NCBI GenBank assembly: GCA_958510825.1
Contig: OY294045.1
Coordinates: forward strand, 94,114,988-94,178,987
From: Brachypterus glaber
Taxonomy: Eukaryota; Arthropoda; Insecta; Coleoptera; Kateretidae
Reading direction: 5' to 3'
DNA: 64,000 bases
Made by a program: the position numbers and the translations under genes. Below, piece after piece: positions 1 through 10,239 of this stretch; the first letter of the stretch is position 1; each line of letters starts with the position of its first letter. The notes under the pieces are model-generated. The model was not told the origin of the DNA. It did no database searches and worked only from the letters and a program-made list of their open reading frames with translations.

Positions 1-484
1 GTTTATTTACTAACAGAAACGCGATACAGCTTTGTGGTGTAAAATGTAGATGTCGCTAGTCGACTTTCAGGCTACCTAGTAGCGATATTGCGTAGTTTAC
101 ATCTTATCATGAATTCAAATCATTATACTTAAATTAAAAATGTAAAAAACTTTATTGTGTATACTATAATTATGTTTAATAATATAGTATATTTAAATCT
201 ATTAAAATTAAACTACTAGTTCATATAAAACTCATACAGAACTAATGTTTCTTAAAATTTACAATAAAATATCCAAAGTATATGTTTCCAATCGGCAACT
301 CTGTACCCCTGTCAGTCATTTTACGACATTAGACTGTGAGTTTACACATTCTTTCTCTCTCTTTACGCGTACTAAATGTAAACAATAGTCACTCCCCACC
401 AGCCCCTCACCGTGGTTGGTTCACGCTTCAAACAAAGCATACGATAGATTTCATCATGTTCCTTCTTGAGGTAACAGTCTTTGA
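1..484 (-). mobile_element. MITE-A copy 1, cut by window start
   Basis: This segment is the reverse complement of most of the element at 43242-43801, with scattered mismatches. It ends at about 484 with the terminal motif CTTCTTGAGGTAACAGTC, which matches the inner end of the right-hand copy. About 70 bp of its outer end lies before the window. No coding capacity is visible. The family is non-autonomous and of unassigned superfamily; I could not define a target duplication. Confidence 0.8.
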
Positions 485-1028
485 TTCTAATAATGTTATA
501 ACTTTGTGAAATCCTTGTCCACACTATAAGTAAACGAAATTACAATTAGGTTATGCATTATATGTTTATTTTAAATGGTTATTAATTCAATATTAAATAT
601 AATATGCCGCACTCTTGAAAATTAAATCTGTTTCTGGATCCCCTGATCTAAAAGTCAATGATATGACGACAGATGTGCCCTTTTCTTCATCAGTTTTTAC
701 CCGAACCTCCTTTTAACTTTGGTGTGAAAACCCAGTTCGAATATTTTAATACTTTATTAAGTAATAAAACTTCTTTAATAAAAGGAAAGTTTGGTAAAGT
801 GTGATAATTTTTCAAGGAATTTTAATATTGACACTTATTATATTACATCCTGTTTACTTTTCACGTTTCACGACAAAACTCGATAAAGTTTTTTAAATAA
901 CTACAGCATATTTATCAAAAAAACCTACTTTAATATAAATATCACAGGAGAAATATGTCATATATAATATGATGGTTAGACGTGTATTCCTTGGTTTCAA
1001 TATGTATTAAAACTGCGTATTTTAGGTA
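485..1028. other. AT-rich intergenic stretch, nothing recognised
   Basis: I see no open frame of note, no terminal repeats and no similarity to other parts of the window here. Confidence 0.5.
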
Positions 1029-1039
1029 TAAAATGTATA

Positions 1040-1104
1040 TTACGAGTGGCCGAGCGCTTTCGATAAGAAACTTATCATCCTCAGGGCTGTGCCCTACAAG
1101 TACA
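1040..1104 (-). ncRNA. Hammerhead-like motif of the Penelope-like element
   Basis: On the minus strand the order is CTGAGGA, one extra T, a stem GATAAG/CTTATC with a TTT loop, GAAA, a very short GC..GC element, then TC followed by GGC. GCC just upstream of CTGAGGA can pair with that GGC as a minimal helix I. This fits the CUGANGA...GAAA hammerhead core, but the extra base between core and helix II is atypical, so activity is doubtful. Such motifs are known in Penelope-like terminal repeats. Confidence 0.45.
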
Positions 1105-1591
1105 AGATAAAACAATTAAAAAAGGGGGTGTCAATAAAGAGATTGTGAAAATCACTTTTCCTTTAGGTTATTGTACTTACTTGTCAAGATAGAAGAAATC
1201 TTTGTTTATAAAACATAGCGGAATGCTTTGAAAACATCATAACATCAAAATTAATTATAAAATGGGTACATTTCAACATAAATAAATACAAATATAAATA
1301 AAATATTGCTTATCTGTCAAGGAAAGGCGGTAAATTTAAAATAATACTGGGTGCGTTTTCTTGCCAGAAAAGTAGGTGGGTAAAACAACATAAAAATTAA
1401 AAATAAATAATAAAAATAAAAATAAATTAAGTAAAATGTCAGTTGAAAAGCAAGGTTGAATGGGTTAGCTGATGTGGGTTGGGTGTTATTTAAAGTAAGT
1501 TTTTGAAGAGAGGTTTGAAGATCCTTTTCTTGCCGAGGTTTCGTTGGGTATTGGTGCAAATATTTTGTCCGTTTTTGGTGGCTTTCGAGAT

Positions 1592-1888
1592 TTAAAGGTC
1601 TTCAAACAGGTCTAGTTTCCGGGAAAAAACGGGCAAATGTAAATTATGTAGAATTTTTATATTAGTATTGGGGTCAAAGTTATGGGAGTTGAATTTAAGA
1701 TGATGGCCAAATGAGGAGGAACTTGGTCTTTGTACATGTTCTTTAGCACGAGTGGAGGTTTTCCTGGAAGTTTTACCGATGTATATTGTGTCGCAGGATT
1801 GGCAGTTTAGTTGATAGATGCCGCTTTTGTCATGGGTGGGAATTTTGTCTTTGGTGTTAGTGAAAAAGTCGCCTAATTTGTTTTCATT
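1592..1888 (-). pseudogene. GIY-YIG endonuclease fragment of a Penelope-like element
   Basis: The minus-strand frame is open for about 98 codons with no ATG start and stops at 1592-1594. It reads NENKLGDFFTNTKDK, then SGIYQLNC, then QSCDTIYIGKTSRKTSTR and AKEHVQRPSS. The GIY and YIG motifs with the arginine-rich stretch after YIG are the catalytic signature of this nuclease family, which nicks target DNA for Penelope-like retrotransposition. A cysteine pair (NCQSC) sits between the two motifs, as is common in these elements. After the stop, element-like sequence continues in another frame, so the gene is frameshifted as well as 5'-truncated. No host GIY-YIG protein context is present. Confidence 0.78.
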
Positions 1889-2322
1889 AACATATTCTTA
1901 TAAATTGTTAACCTTTAAAAGTAAGATTTTTTTTTTAATTTAATTAAAAATGAGTACTAGATTAAAAAAGATTCTCATTGTTTTTCTCAGACTGGCATAA
2001 TCTTCAAGACATTATACAGTGGCTGCTGACAAATGGTTTTAACTTTAAAGTCTAGAAGATTTGAATTAGTTTTAAAACAGGGGGTAAACAAAGTAGAATG
2101 CTAATGGACAAATAAATTACGGTCAGGTAGGGAGTAACTGGAGAAAAAATTAGGTTTCGAATAAAATGTGAGGTGTCGTGCAGAAAGGGACTTTTAAGTG
2201 AAGGACATAAAATTCATATCGGTACTTTATTAAAACAAATTAAAATATAGGTTTATCGAGTGTTTTACTAAGTAAAATTTACTTGTTCTATCCTTAAAAA
2301 TAATATATTTTATTTTATATAT
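1889..2322. other. AT-rich stretch, possibly decayed element body
   Basis: The stretch lies where the upstream part of the Penelope-like element would be expected, but I could not recognise reverse transcriptase motifs in any frame. Confidence 0.4.
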
Positions 2323-2432
2323 CAGGGTTCCTACCAAAAATTGACATTCAAATTCCAAGTATTTTCCAGGTTTTCCAGGTAAAAATTATAAAAATTCCAG
2401 GTATAGTAAAATAGTTTTAGTATGCACGGTGT

Positions 2433-3549
2433 AGGGTCCGAAATTTTAAGGGGTGATTCTAAATCAGAAAATATGAAAAAAAGTTCCTATAACCATATGT
2501 CTAAAAATGCGTCCGAAGGGAGCTAAGACCCTTTGAAAGTGGCTAAAAAAAAACGTTTTTCATAATTACTCAGGAACCCTTGGAGATATAGCAACGATGG
2601 TTTGCAAGTGAACTAATAAGGCCTATCTTCGTATGTAATTTTCATGTACTTATTTTTACCAGGGGTGTGCGAAACGTGGGGGCCTTAACAGTTTTTTGTC
2701 CAAAACTTTTTTCTGTGTAACTTTTTTGTAATTTTGAAATATGATTTCTCAGGTGAAAAAGCATAAAAAAGTACTCTTGTTGTAATACTGTAGAATTAAC
2801 CGTTTTCGAGAAACATTCATTTGAAGGTGAAATTTCACGGTTCGAGAACGAAAAATTAAATACTAGAATGTTGAAAACCGAAATTTTAATAATGCAGGGA
2901 GAATGTACATTAAAAACTAAGAAAAAAACCTTAGATACAGGTGATTCCAAAAATCAATCCTTTGGTACAATTTGCGTTACATAATACTTGAACGTTCTAA
3001 GGAAGCCATAGTCTCCTAAAAATGCACCTATTTAAAGGGACATAGTAGCTTTAAAAGCGATTTTTCGACCTACATGTATAGAAACAATTTTTCTTGGTTT
3101 TTGATATAGAATAACCCTACATCATTGAAATTTTGGTTTTCAACATTTTAGTATTTAATTTTTCATCCTCGAACCGTCTAATTTCACCTTCAAATTATTT
3201 TTGTCACGAAAACGCGTAATCCTGCAGTATTACAACAAGGGTACCATTTTTATGTATTTTGACCTAAAGAATCATATTCCAACAAAAAAACAAAAAACTG
3301 ATAAGGCCCCCCATTTCACACACCCCTGGTTAAAATAATCACATGAAAATAACATACAAAGATGGACCTTATTAAGATTAGTTCACGTGCAAAACATCGT
3401 TGATATATCTCAAAGGGTTTCTGAGTTATTAAAACAAAAACGAATCTTTTAGCCACTTTCAAAGGGCAACGCATTTTTAGACAAATGTTTATAGGAGCTT
3501 TTTGTCATATTTTCTGATGTAGAATCACCCCTTAAAATTTTGGACCCTA
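2433..3549. repeat. FB2 long palindrome, copy 1
   Basis: Two arms of about 500 bp (2433-2935 and 3075-3549) are inverted copies of each other with moderate divergence, separated by a short spacer. The outer parts read TAGGGTCCRAAATTTTAAG and the inner parts share ACGGTTCGAGRAYGAAAAAT. The right flank continues into ACACCCTGTATA, the usual outer end of TA-targeting insect MITEs. ORF-like stretches in the arms run through stop-poor inverted copies and have no recognisable protein. Related arms occur at 7907-8636 and 62145-62560. Confidence 0.8.
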
Positions 3550-3561
3550 TTTCAAATACAC

Positions 3562-4080
3562 CCTGTATAATAATAATATTAAACAAAAAATAAAAAAAAA
3601 AAAATATTAAAAATATTTTTTTTTTGAAAAAAAAAATCATTTCGTGTAATTGATTGTCATACCTAGTAGCATTGTGAATTTTGTAAAATCAATTTTTTTT
3701 TTCGAAAAAAAAATTTTCAAAAAGTGAATAAAAAAAAGAATAATTGATCCTTTAATTAATATTTATCAAAAGTGACAATATCGATCATTCGAAAAATTGC
3801 AGCGGTTTGAACGTTTGAGGGTTTCTTTGGGATACTTTGAGATTGAAATAAAAACCAAAAAAATACTTTTTTTACTGGGCTGCGCCTCGTAAGAAAAAAG
3901 AACTCTCGTGCACTAAAAACTGGGTTCGTGTTCTCGGTGCGTAATATACTATTTTACCATTGCTCTACAACCATTTTTCGCCAAGTTACAGGCTTCAAAA
4001 TCACCTAAAAATTTAGGATGTCCTTTAATTTTTGTGCTAAGGGTATTTAATTTTTTTTAAAACAAATTATATTTTTGTAT
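3562..4080. other. AT-rich filler inside the CAGGGTTCC element
   Basis: The stretch contains long A and T runs and no feature beyond belonging to the surrounding TIR element. Confidence 0.4.
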
Positions 4081-4435
4081 GTTAAATTCCAGGTGCTATT
4101 ACAAAATTCCAGGTAAAAAAACGTGTTTTTTTAAGAAAAAATGTTAAATTCCAGGTATTCCAGGTGGGAATCTAAATTCCATGCGTTTTCCAGGTTTTCA
4201 AGGTTTGCCAGGTTTGGTGGGAACCCTGTATATAGTATTACGTGACGCAAATTTTGATCATTTTGGACCCCCACCCTCCCCCCCTCTGACGCTATTTTCC
4301 TATACTATTAACCATGACCTATACCATGTGCGTAACACTCCAAAATGACCCCCACCGCCCCCCTAGGAGCGTTACGTAATACTTGAACGTTCCCTAACCT
4401 GTTTGAATTATTTCAACCAAAACAAAATATAAAAG

Positions 4436-4466
4436 TTCTTCTTCTTCTTCTTCTTCTTCTTCTTCC
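4436..4466. repeat. (TTC)n microsatellite at left arm end
   Basis: About ten TTC units lie at the outer end of the left inverted arm of the 4436-10896 structure. Its counterpart on the right is the much longer GAA tract at 10705-10896. Confidence 0.9.
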
Positions 4467-5612
4467 TTTATTTTGGCCTTTTCTCAGTGAGATAATTAGC
4501 CAGATCCCTCTTAGTTACTCAATTCACCAAGAGTGGTTCTTGTCTGGCTTTTTACCATGCCCACTCCTGTTTTAATTATATAAAATTTCCAGTCTTCTGT
4601 AAGACCTTTTCTTTTTCTTTTCCTTCTTTCCTTTTCGTGTTTACTGTTGGTTGTGTTAGCTGTTGCCAAGGCAGTTTTTTCTAATTTGTAATTATATTTG
4701 CGCATGTGCTAGTATATAAAAAATTTTGTACATATAAAAACTTCTTCACGTGTTTGTTGCTTCCAAATCAAAATTTATCAGCATTATAAATGATTAAAAA
4801 ACATAAAATTCCCTTCTTACTCCAATATAATCAAATGTTCGTCATTTTATTGTACATCTTCCATACAATCACTATAAAATATATAAAATCGATTCTGGGG
4901 CATATCTAAGATAGCAAATAAATAAATAAATAACTAATACTAAAAGACTTGATGCTAGAAAATTAAACGCGCTTAACGTATTACTAACTCCTGCCGAAAG
5001 TACATCTTACTCGTTTCACGGATGAAAAGCAACTGATATAAAAGTTTACGCTATCTATCATGGTTCCTTTTTTGTACTGCAAAATTACTATTTCCACTTT
5101 AAGGTCTCTTTTGAAGTGGAATGTAGCAATTACATCCTCTTAGGGAAGGGCTTTGCTAATCATTATATTTTTTCTCTTGGGGCAATGCTTTTATTGTTTT
5201 TTTTAACGATTTAAATTAACAAACGAATAAAAATGGGCAGAACATTAATGAAGATTTATCCGCTAAAAACCAATAGAATTAAAATATGTTTAAATTTTTA
5301 AATCAATGTATTTTATAGGAAAATTATGCATATTAAATTAAAAATTATAATTCTTTGACTTTTTCAATATTGAGAAAAAAACTGTAGATCTCATACAGTA
5401 AATTGTTTTCGATGTCCGCTAAATATTTTGACAGGCTGCTGATAAATTTACGAATTATAAATATTTTTCCCTTGAAAAGGGAGAAATGTTTTTATGGGAA
5501 ATAAAATAATTCTAATTCTACGTCTAACCACCCGTTAGTGGCACTATGTGCTTGAGACACACAAGTCTTCAACTTGCTACCATTCAAAGTCTCCAGACTA
5601 GGAGAGGTATGA

Positions 5613-6491
5613 GTATGTTTTTATGTTTTTTATGTTTTTATGTTTATTGTAGATTTTAATAAATGAGTCTTTTTTGTAATTCCTAATGTGTATATTTTAT
5701 AAGTGCTACTTAAGTTTCGAGAACATAATTCCCATTTTCAAGCTAGAAGAATATATAAAAACACATTTAATCAACAAGATTTGTCGTTCCGGACATAGAT
5801 TTTAACATTATTTTTGTTCGAAAGAAAGGTTTTCTACATCTATTAAATTAAAGATTAGACACAATATTAGACATATGGCGTAGAGTTGTCATTTAGTTAA
5901 CCTCTACGCTATATGTCTAATATTGTGTCTTTAATCTTTAATTTAATAGATGTAGAAAACCTTTCTTTCAAATGTCTAATATTGTGTCTTTAATCTTTAA
6001 TTTAATAGATGTAGAAAACCTTTCTTTCAAACAAAAATAATGTTAAAATCTATGTCCGGAACGACAAATCTTGTTGATTAAATTTGTTTTTATATATTCT
6101 TCTAGCTTGAAAATGGGAATTATGTTCTCGAAACTTAAGTAGCACTTATAAAATATACACATTAGGAATTACAAAAAAGATTCATTTATTAAAATCTACA
6201 ATATCTCAACAATTCCTACCTGGCAAAAAATATATACAAATTTTATGTTTATTTTTAACCTCGTACTATTCTACTTAATTAAGCATCCCCTAAGTCCAGG
6301 ACTTGTGTGGGCTAGTAGTAGAGGGAACCACCGGCTTTAATTGACTTTCGAACCAATATATCTAGGGAGTACGCCTTCGCCAAATTTCAATTATTAATTA
6401 ACTGAAAAAGGCAATCGGCGCCAGTGAGGTTTGAACTCACGATCATTGTTAATGCTATATCGATGCCTTAGACCGCTGAGCTAATCTCCCA
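5613..6491 (-). mobile_element. tRNA-derived SINE, copy 1, split by a palindrome
   Basis: Read on the minus strand, the head (6416-6491) resembles a tRNA. It has an A box TTAGCTCAGCGGTCTAAGG, a T-arm/B-box GAGTTCAAACCTC and a 3' end GGCGCC. The body of about 170 bp follows and the element ends in an A-rich tail with repeated AAAACAT. The D-arm is most like Leu or Ser tRNAs, but acceptor-stem pairing is poor, so this is not a working tRNA gene. A palindrome at 5648-6240 interrupts the tail. RNA polymerase III transcription is expected from the family but not shown. Confidence 0.8.
5648..6240. repeat. Foldback palindrome inserted in the SINE tail
   Basis: The arms 5649-5880 and 5912-6203 are near-perfect inverted copies. 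The loop carries its own small inverted repeat (GCGTAGAG...CTCTACGC). In the right arm a ~60-bp block starting ATGTCTAATATTGTGTC is present twice in tandem. The insertion lies between two copies of about 13 bp, TTTTATGTTTATT, while unit 2 of the dimer has a single copy at this site, so unit 2 shows the empty site. No coding sequence is present. Confidence 0.8.
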
Positions 6492-6600
6492 ATGAGTAGT
6501 TGTCTACATCTAGAAATAGATGGCGCACAAGTCTACATCAATCTAATGGCTATATTCCTTTTGCGAGTAAAGTCTAAAAACGTTTTCTTAATCAGCGTGC

Positions 6601-6665
6601 AGAGTTGACTCTTGGTACTGAAGAGGGCCAGCAGCCCGAAACTGTCAGTCTACCAATATCACTCT
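6601..6665 (+). ncRNA. Type I hammerhead ribozyme, intact core (HHR 1a)
   Basis: All parts of a self-cleaving hammerhead are present in order. Helix I 5' strand AGAGT-loop-TTGGTA, core CTGAAGA, helix II GGGC with loop CAGCA and GCCC, core GAAA, a minimal helix III CT-GTC-AG closed by the A-U core pair, and TC as the cleavage site. After the cleavage site TACCAA-TATC-ACTCT completes helix I with its internal loop. Cleavage would fall after the C of TC. The very short helix III is typical of hammerheads in animal retroelements, which usually act best as dimers. Confidence 0.85.
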
Positions 6666-6850
6666 GTACGATGATTAGAAAATAGATTGATGGAATAATA
6701 AATTAATATTTTTATAATTTTGTTTAAAATTAAAAATTTATGTCCTTACTAATTTTACGTCTAACCACCCGTTAGTGGTACTATGTGCTTGAGACACACA
6801 AGTCTTCAACTTGCTACCATTCAAAGTCTCCAGACTAGGAGAGGTATGAG

Positions 6851-7123
6851 TATGTTTTTATGTTTTTTATGTTTTTATGTTTATTTTTAACCTCGTACTA
6901 TTCTACTTAATTAAGCATCCCCTAAGTCCAGGACTTGTGTGGGCTAGTAGTAGAGGGAACCACCGGCTTTAATTGACTTTCGAACCAATATATCTAGGGA
7001 GTACGCCTTCGCCAAATTTCAATTATTAATTAACTGAAAAAGGCAATCGGCGCCAGTGAGGTTTGAACTCACGATCATTGTTAATGCTATATCGATGCCT
7101 TAGACCGCTGAGCTAATCTCCCA
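6851..7123 (-). mobile_element. tRNA-derived SINE, copy 2
   Basis: This is nearly identical to copy 1 and without the palindrome. The tRNA-like head is at about 7048-7123 and the tail with AAAACAT repeats is at 6851-6880. It interrupts the hammerhead repeat at GGTATGAG/TAGTTGTC, the same site as copy 1. Confidence 0.8.
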
Positions 7124-7232
7124 ATGAGTAGTTGTCTACATCTAGAAATAGATGGCGCACAAGTCTACATCAATCTAATGGCTATATTCCTTTTGCGAGT
7201 AAAGTCTAAAAACGTTTTCTTAATCAGCGTGC

Positions 7233-7297
7233 AGAGTTGACTCTTGGTACTGAAGAGGGCCAGCAGCCCGAAACTGTCAGTCTACCAATATCACTCT
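7233..7297 (+). ncRNA. Type I hammerhead ribozyme, intact core (HHR 1b)
   Basis: The sequence is identical in all core and stem positions to the motif at 6601-6665, in the second unit of the dimer. The distance between the two cleavage sites is about 630 bp, so double cleavage of a transcript would release one SINE-containing monomer. Confidence 0.85.
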
Positions 7298-7750
7298 GTA
7301 CGATGATTAGAAAATAGATTGATGGAATAATAAATTAATATTTTTATAATTTTGTTTAAAATTAAAAATTTCTGTCCTTGTAAATAAAATAATTTTAAAA
7401 ATTACAAAAAGTAGATATCTATTTAAAACCATTAAAAGGTTTAAATATAAAAGAGGCTTTTTTCCAACTTTCGATTATATTACACAAAAAAAAATGGTTC
7501 GTAAAGTTGCTTTAATTTTACTGAATCCATCCAGTAAAACCTTATAGAATTGAAATATGTTTGAATTTTAAAATAAATATATTTTATAGGAAAACCATGC
7601 ACGTTAAACTGAAAATTATAATTCTTTTACTAAAAATTTAATATTGTGAAAAAACCTGCACACCTCATCAAGTAAACCTTTAAAGATATCCAAAGGCCTA
7701 GAGAACTCCACTAGACATTTTGATTAGCTGCTGATAAATTCACCTATTAT

Positions 7751-8722
7751 CAGAGTTGATACTTTCATAACAATAACAGGGTCGGACAACAAACGGAATT
7801 TTAAATTATTTCTAATTTTTGGTGAGTTTGTTTAATACATACCTATGCCTAATAAGTTTATATGTCTGTATACAGACATATAATCTTATTCCGGCATAGA
7901 TACAGGGTGATCCATAACTGGCATGCCAAAATTTAAGAGGTGATTCTATATCCAAAAATATAAAAAAAGTTTCTATAAAGGTTGGTCCGGAAATGAGCCC
8001 TAAGGGATCTAGGGCCCTTTAAAATTGTAATAAAAATAAAGTTTTTAATTAATAACTCGGGTACCGTTTAAGCTAGAGCGGCGAGCTTTTGCATGTATAC
8101 TAGTATTAATAAGGGCAATAAGTTTATGATAATTTATTTTTTTAATTTATCCAGAGGCGTGCCCAGACGGACAAAATATATGAGGCTTAAAACATTTTTG
8201 CCCCAAACTTTTCTATGTGTATGTTTTTTGGATTTGTTGTAAAAAATATAGATTTCTAGAGTAAAAATACATATAAAATATCATATAGTGTAACACTGTA
8301 GGAGCAACCGTTATCAAAAAAAAATGCAATTAAGAGGAAGTAACATTTTGTGCCACCAAAAACGTTACTTTTTAAAAGGCTATTACTCCTTTAATATTAA
8401 ATTTAGGTGTTTTGGTGTATAATACTTTTTTGCTCAGTTTTAAATCAAGAATCACCCTGCAGCATTAAAATTTTATTGGTGCTTTTTTTTGTTCCCCATT
8501 CAATACGTCATCTTCGAAGGGCCGTAGCTCCCTTAGGGCTCATTTCCGGACCAACCTTTATAGAAACTTTTTTTCATATTTTTGGATGTAGAATCACCTC
8601 TTAAATTTCGGTACGCGAGTTTTGGAACAGGCTGTATGTATTAAAGAAACTCGCCAAAAATAAAATATAATTCAAAATTATTGTTGTCTGACCCTGTTAT
8701 TGTAATGAAAGTATCAACTCTG
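7751..8722. mobile_element. TIR element with perfect 8-bp target duplication
   Basis: Borders are exact: target duplication CCTATTAT at 7743-7750 and 8723-8730. The inverted ends begin CAGAGTTGATACTTTCAT and stay similar for roughly 95 bp. An 8-bp duplication and a CAG start are usual for hAT elements, so a hAT-type non-autonomous element is the best guess. The interior is occupied by an FB2-type palindrome (7907-8636). No transposase is encoded. It sits within one unit of the ~380-bp tandem array. Confidence 0.85.
7907..8636. repeat. FB2 palindrome, copy 2
   Basis: The arms at about 7907-8015 and 8515-8636 are inverted copies sharing AATTTAAGAGGTGATTCTA and GGTCCGGAAATGAGCCCTAA. The outer end TACAGGGTGATCC has the form of a TA-targeting mariner-type terminus. 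The centre includes a GGCGTGCCCAGACGG block related to the 2.65-kb and 62.15-kb FB2 sequences. Confidence 0.7.
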
Positions 8723-9660
8723 CCTATTATACAAATATTGCCCTTAAAAAGGGTATTTATCAAATCTTTTTATAATAAAAAGGATACGTTTAAAAATTAC
8801 AAAAAGCAAATATTAATTCAAAACTATTAAAAAGTTAAAAAATTGCTTTGTTTTCAAGTTTCCGATACATTACACACAAATACAAAATATTTCCTTAAAT
8901 CACGTTGATTTCACTGTAACATGTTTAAATTTTAAAATCAATATATTTTATACGAAAATTATGCATGTTAAACTGAAAACTAACATTCTTTTACTAAAAA
9001 TTCAAGACTGAAACAAAAATCTGCACATCTCATCAAGTAAATCTTTGCCGATATCCAAAAGGCCTAAACATCTCCATCAGACATTTTGACTAGCTACTGA
9101 TAAATTTACCAATTATACAAATCTTTCCTTTGAAAAGGGTATTTATCAGATTTTTTTTATAGTAAACAGAACAGGTTTAAAAAGTACAAAGAGCGAATAT
9201 CGATTCAAAACCAATAAAAAGTTTAAAACTAAAAAACTCTATTTCCAAGTTTCAGTTATATTACACACAAATTAAAAATAATTTCTTAAGTTACTGATTT
9301 CACTGTATTCGGTAAAAACCAGTAGAATTAAAATATGTTTCAATTTTAAAATCATTTTTTTTATGCATGTTAAATTAAAAATGATAATTTTCTTACTAAA
9401 CTTTCTTTATTGAGAAAAAGGCTGCACAACTTTTCATGTAAATCATTAACCATGTCAAAAGACCCAAGCATTAGACAATTTTAACAACTGCTAATAAACT
9501 TTTAAACAAATACTTTTATTAAATAGGGTTTTCTTCAGATTTTTAGTTCTATTATTTTTACTTAAAACTAATACTTTAAAAAATTGCAAAAACCGGATAT
9601 GGATTTAAAACCATTAAAAGATTTAAATATAAAAGAGCTTTATTTCGCTTATATTACAGG

Positions 9661-10239
9661 GTAAAAACTGTTTAATGTTTCAGAGCAAGGTACCTTTTAT
9701 TTTTATTTTGACTATGATTCTTAGTAAATTTTATAAGCATTAGGTTTTTAATGGACTGCCGCCTATTTAGATTAGATAAAGAGAGAAGTTCTACAGAAAT
9801 AGATAAAAGTATAATTACTGTTTTAAAATAAAATTATGCATATTTTAGGTAAAAATCACATTTTAGATTATATTTTAAATTACATGAAGTTAAGATATTT
9901 GTTTTTTTAAGTAAAAAACTATTTTTTTTTTTTATAACGCAGCTATGTGTACAGTAGGTCTAAAGTTTCATAGGAAACTTATAACATACTCCTTAATTTG
10001 ACAGTCATTGATAATACCCCGCGGTGTGTGAAGATTTTGTACTTGTTTTTGTATTCAATAAGCTGATTTACGTATTCTTTAATAATTTTGCATATCATGC
10101 ACATTTTTTATTGCACTGTGATAAAATCCAATTATAATATTTTTAGGGAATTTTCTTTTTTTGGTTGGTATTGAAGACCTAAATTAATTTGTCTAACGTA
10201 TTGGACTGCTGTCAATTTAGTATAATAAATTAAATACTA
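9661..10239. other. AT-rich sequence between array and right arm
   Basis: A short motif TGGACTGCYGYCWATTTAG occurs twice (near 9754 and 10202). Nothing else is recognisable. Confidence 0.4.

Larger units (their letters stand above)
1029..1888 (-). mobile_element. Penelope-like element, 3' part
   Basis: Read on the minus strand, this holds the C-terminal GIY-YIG nuclease region of a Penelope-like element (1592-1888), then a frameshifted tail and an AT-rich 3' region ending at a hammerhead-like motif near 1055-1084. GIY-YIG domain followed by a terminal hammerhead-type structure is the known order in Penelope-like elements. The reverse transcriptase part, expected at higher coordinates, is not recognisable. 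The copy is 5'-truncated and decayed. Confidence 0.75.
2323..4228. mobile_element. TIR element, CAGGGTTCC ends, 1.9 kb
   Basis: The ends are inverted copies of CAGGGTTCCYACCAAA (2323-2338 and the complement at 4213-4228). Subterminal regions on both sides carry repeated ATTCCAGGT and TTTTCCAGGT motifs, as candidate transposase-binding repeats. Flanks are TATATAT on the left and TATATA on the right, so a TA or longer AT duplication is possible but cannot be read uniquely. There is no transposase. The interior is largely a separate palindromic insertion (2433-3549). Confidence 0.75.
5512..7381 (+). mobile_element. Dimeric hammerhead-ribozyme repeat insertion (HHR copy 1)
   Basis: The insertion is flanked by a 13-bp direct repeat AAATAAAATAATT (5499-5511 and 7382-7394), so the borders are firm. 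It holds two head-to-tail units (about 5512-6745 and 6746-7381). Each unit is the ~355-bp hammerhead repeat seen at 14-15 kb plus a SINE at the same internal site. Unit 1 also holds a foldback palindrome (5648-6240). Sharing of the SINE at one site means the dimer arose from a single SINE-bearing template. This fits reverse transcription of a circular or multimeric RNA, as proposed for retrozymes and Penelope-related elements, but the mechanism is inferred. No protein is encoded. Confidence 0.8.
5205..9660 (+). repeat. Tandem ~380-bp repeats, interrupted
   Basis: At least four and a half diverged units are present: 5205-5511, 7382-7750, 8723-9110, 9111-9490 and a partial unit to about 9660. 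Each carries the block AATATGTTTRAATTTTAAA, a methionine-poor AT-rich middle, a CTGCACATCTCATCAAGTAAA-like block and GCTGATAAATT. The array is split at 5512-7381 by the hammerhead-repeat dimer and at 7751-8722 by a TIR element. No unit is coding. Confidence 0.75.

Noticed and set aside
6416..6491. Functional tRNA gene
   Set aside because: A and B boxes are present but the acceptor stem does not pair, and the same head occurs in three SINE copies with a common body.
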